This document shows, in pieces, positions 5,806 to 6,204 of a DNA stretch of 6,204 bases. A model generated the notes under the pieces. The model saw only the letters and a list, made by a program, of their open reading frames with translations, made no database searches and was not told the origin of the DNA. The translations under genes were made by a program, and so were the position numbers. Origin of the DNA: Acidimicrobiaceae bacterium (lineage in GTDB: Bacteria; Actinomycetota; Acidimicrobiia; Acidimicrobiales; RAAP-2). The stretch lies in NCBI GenBank assembly GCA_003133075.1, contig PKZN01000104.1, positions 1-6,204 of the forward strand, in the 5' to 3' direction. The stretch's first letter is position 1, and every line of letters begins with the position of its first letter.

Positions 5806-6204
5806 TTAGACGTTCGCCGTCTGAACGAGTCTAGGTAGTGCCACGCGACCGGTCCGCTGGAGTTCGACATCAGCGAAACTCTCGAGCGCCTTTTCCAGTA
5901 GGTCGCACGCACCGGGCGTACCGGCCAGCATCACCGTCACCGATGCCCCATTCACGTCCACAATCGAGGCGCCGTTGTTGGCCGCCACGTCAAGCACCGC
6001 CCCGCGATTGTCGTCGTCCACGCTGAGGGTCGCTAACAATAACTCCCGCTCGATCGCGTCGCGAGGCGCCAGGTCGGTGATCGCCACCACGTTGACGAGT
6101 TTGTCGAGTTGACCAACGATCTGCTCGAGTGGTGCGGACGCGGCGTCGACGACGATGGTCACCCGGGAGAAGCGCGCGTTGCCTTCGGCCGGGGCGACGG
6201 CGAG
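5806..6204 (-). CDS. ilvN: Acetolactate synthase small (regulatory) subunit, 5' end cut by window edge
   Basis: Regulatory partner of the acetolactate synthase catalytic subunit (IlvB); it activates the enzyme and gives valine feedback inhibition. The window holds 132 codons plus TAA. The frame is open to base 6204, where it reads LAVAPAEGNARFSRVTIVVD, matching the usual SLxVAP...RxTIVV stretch near the end of the N-terminal ACT domain. About 30 N-terminal residues, including the start, are therefore missing. Next come LVNVVAITDLAPRDAIERELLLATL, the C-terminal ACT-like half (about residues 65-120 of the visible part) and the typical tail RTGRVALPR. A GTG at 6162 is internal and should not be taken as the start. 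The next gene, ilvC, begins 20 bases after the stop. Family identity is clear; ilvH is an equivalent name. Confidence 0.96.
   Translation of the reverse strand, partial: LAVAPAEGNARFSRVTIVVDAASAPLEQIVGQLDKLVNVVAITDLAPRDAIERELLLATLSVDDDNRGAVLDVAANNGASIVDVNGASVTVMLAGTPGACDLLEKALESFADVELQRTGRVALPRLVQTANV

Noticed and set aside
5806..6162. Treating GTG at 6162 as the start of ilvN.
   Set aside because: The frame stays open to the window edge and the upstream residues match the conserved IlvN segment, so the GTG is an internal valine and the gene is partial.

Overview
The window is moderately GC-rich bacterial DNA. All five supported genes lie on the minus strand, so they read from right to left. 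GTG starts appear in two genes and a class I short-chain KARI sits beside a small acetolactate synthase subunit. This would fit a high-GC Gram-positive (actinobacterial) or related environmental bacterium, but nothing fixes the taxonomy and that placement is inference. No tRNA, rRNA, insertion sequence, CRISPR array or phage gene was found.

Right part (about 4745-6204): the end of a branched-chain amino-acid operon. The 3' part of ilvN (acetolactate synthase regulatory subunit, cut by the right edge) is followed after 20 bases by a complete ilvC (ketol-acid reductoisomerase). These are consecutive activities in valine, leucine and isoleucine synthesis; ilvB probably lies just outside the window.

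Middle (about 4083-4744): some 660 bases with no gene I can support. It holds an AT-rich island with a short inverted repeat, and ends in a good Shine-Dalgarno sequence in front of the next gene.

Left part (1-4082): a cyclic-di-GMP and two-component signalling locus. First comes a membrane diguanylate cyclase (six hydrophobic segments, GAF, GGDEF with an intact GGEEF motif and I-site). A gap of about 200 bases follows, then a response regulator with an EAL output domain. Seven bases later comes a PAS-containing histidine kinase, cut by the left edge. The kinase/regulator pair looks cotranscribed, so the kinase is the natural phosphodonor of the REC-EAL protein. Sensing by the kinase would then adjust c-di-GMP turnover or binding next to a dedicated cyclase.

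Two features stand out. The kinase has a tandem array of 21-residue (63-bp) repeats forming a very long helical stalk between PAS and the phosphoacceptor domain. The EAL domain has substitutions in its DDFG and KID motifs that may weaken or abolish phosphodiesterase activity. The parts are known families; the architecture of the repeat stalk is the least ordinary element.
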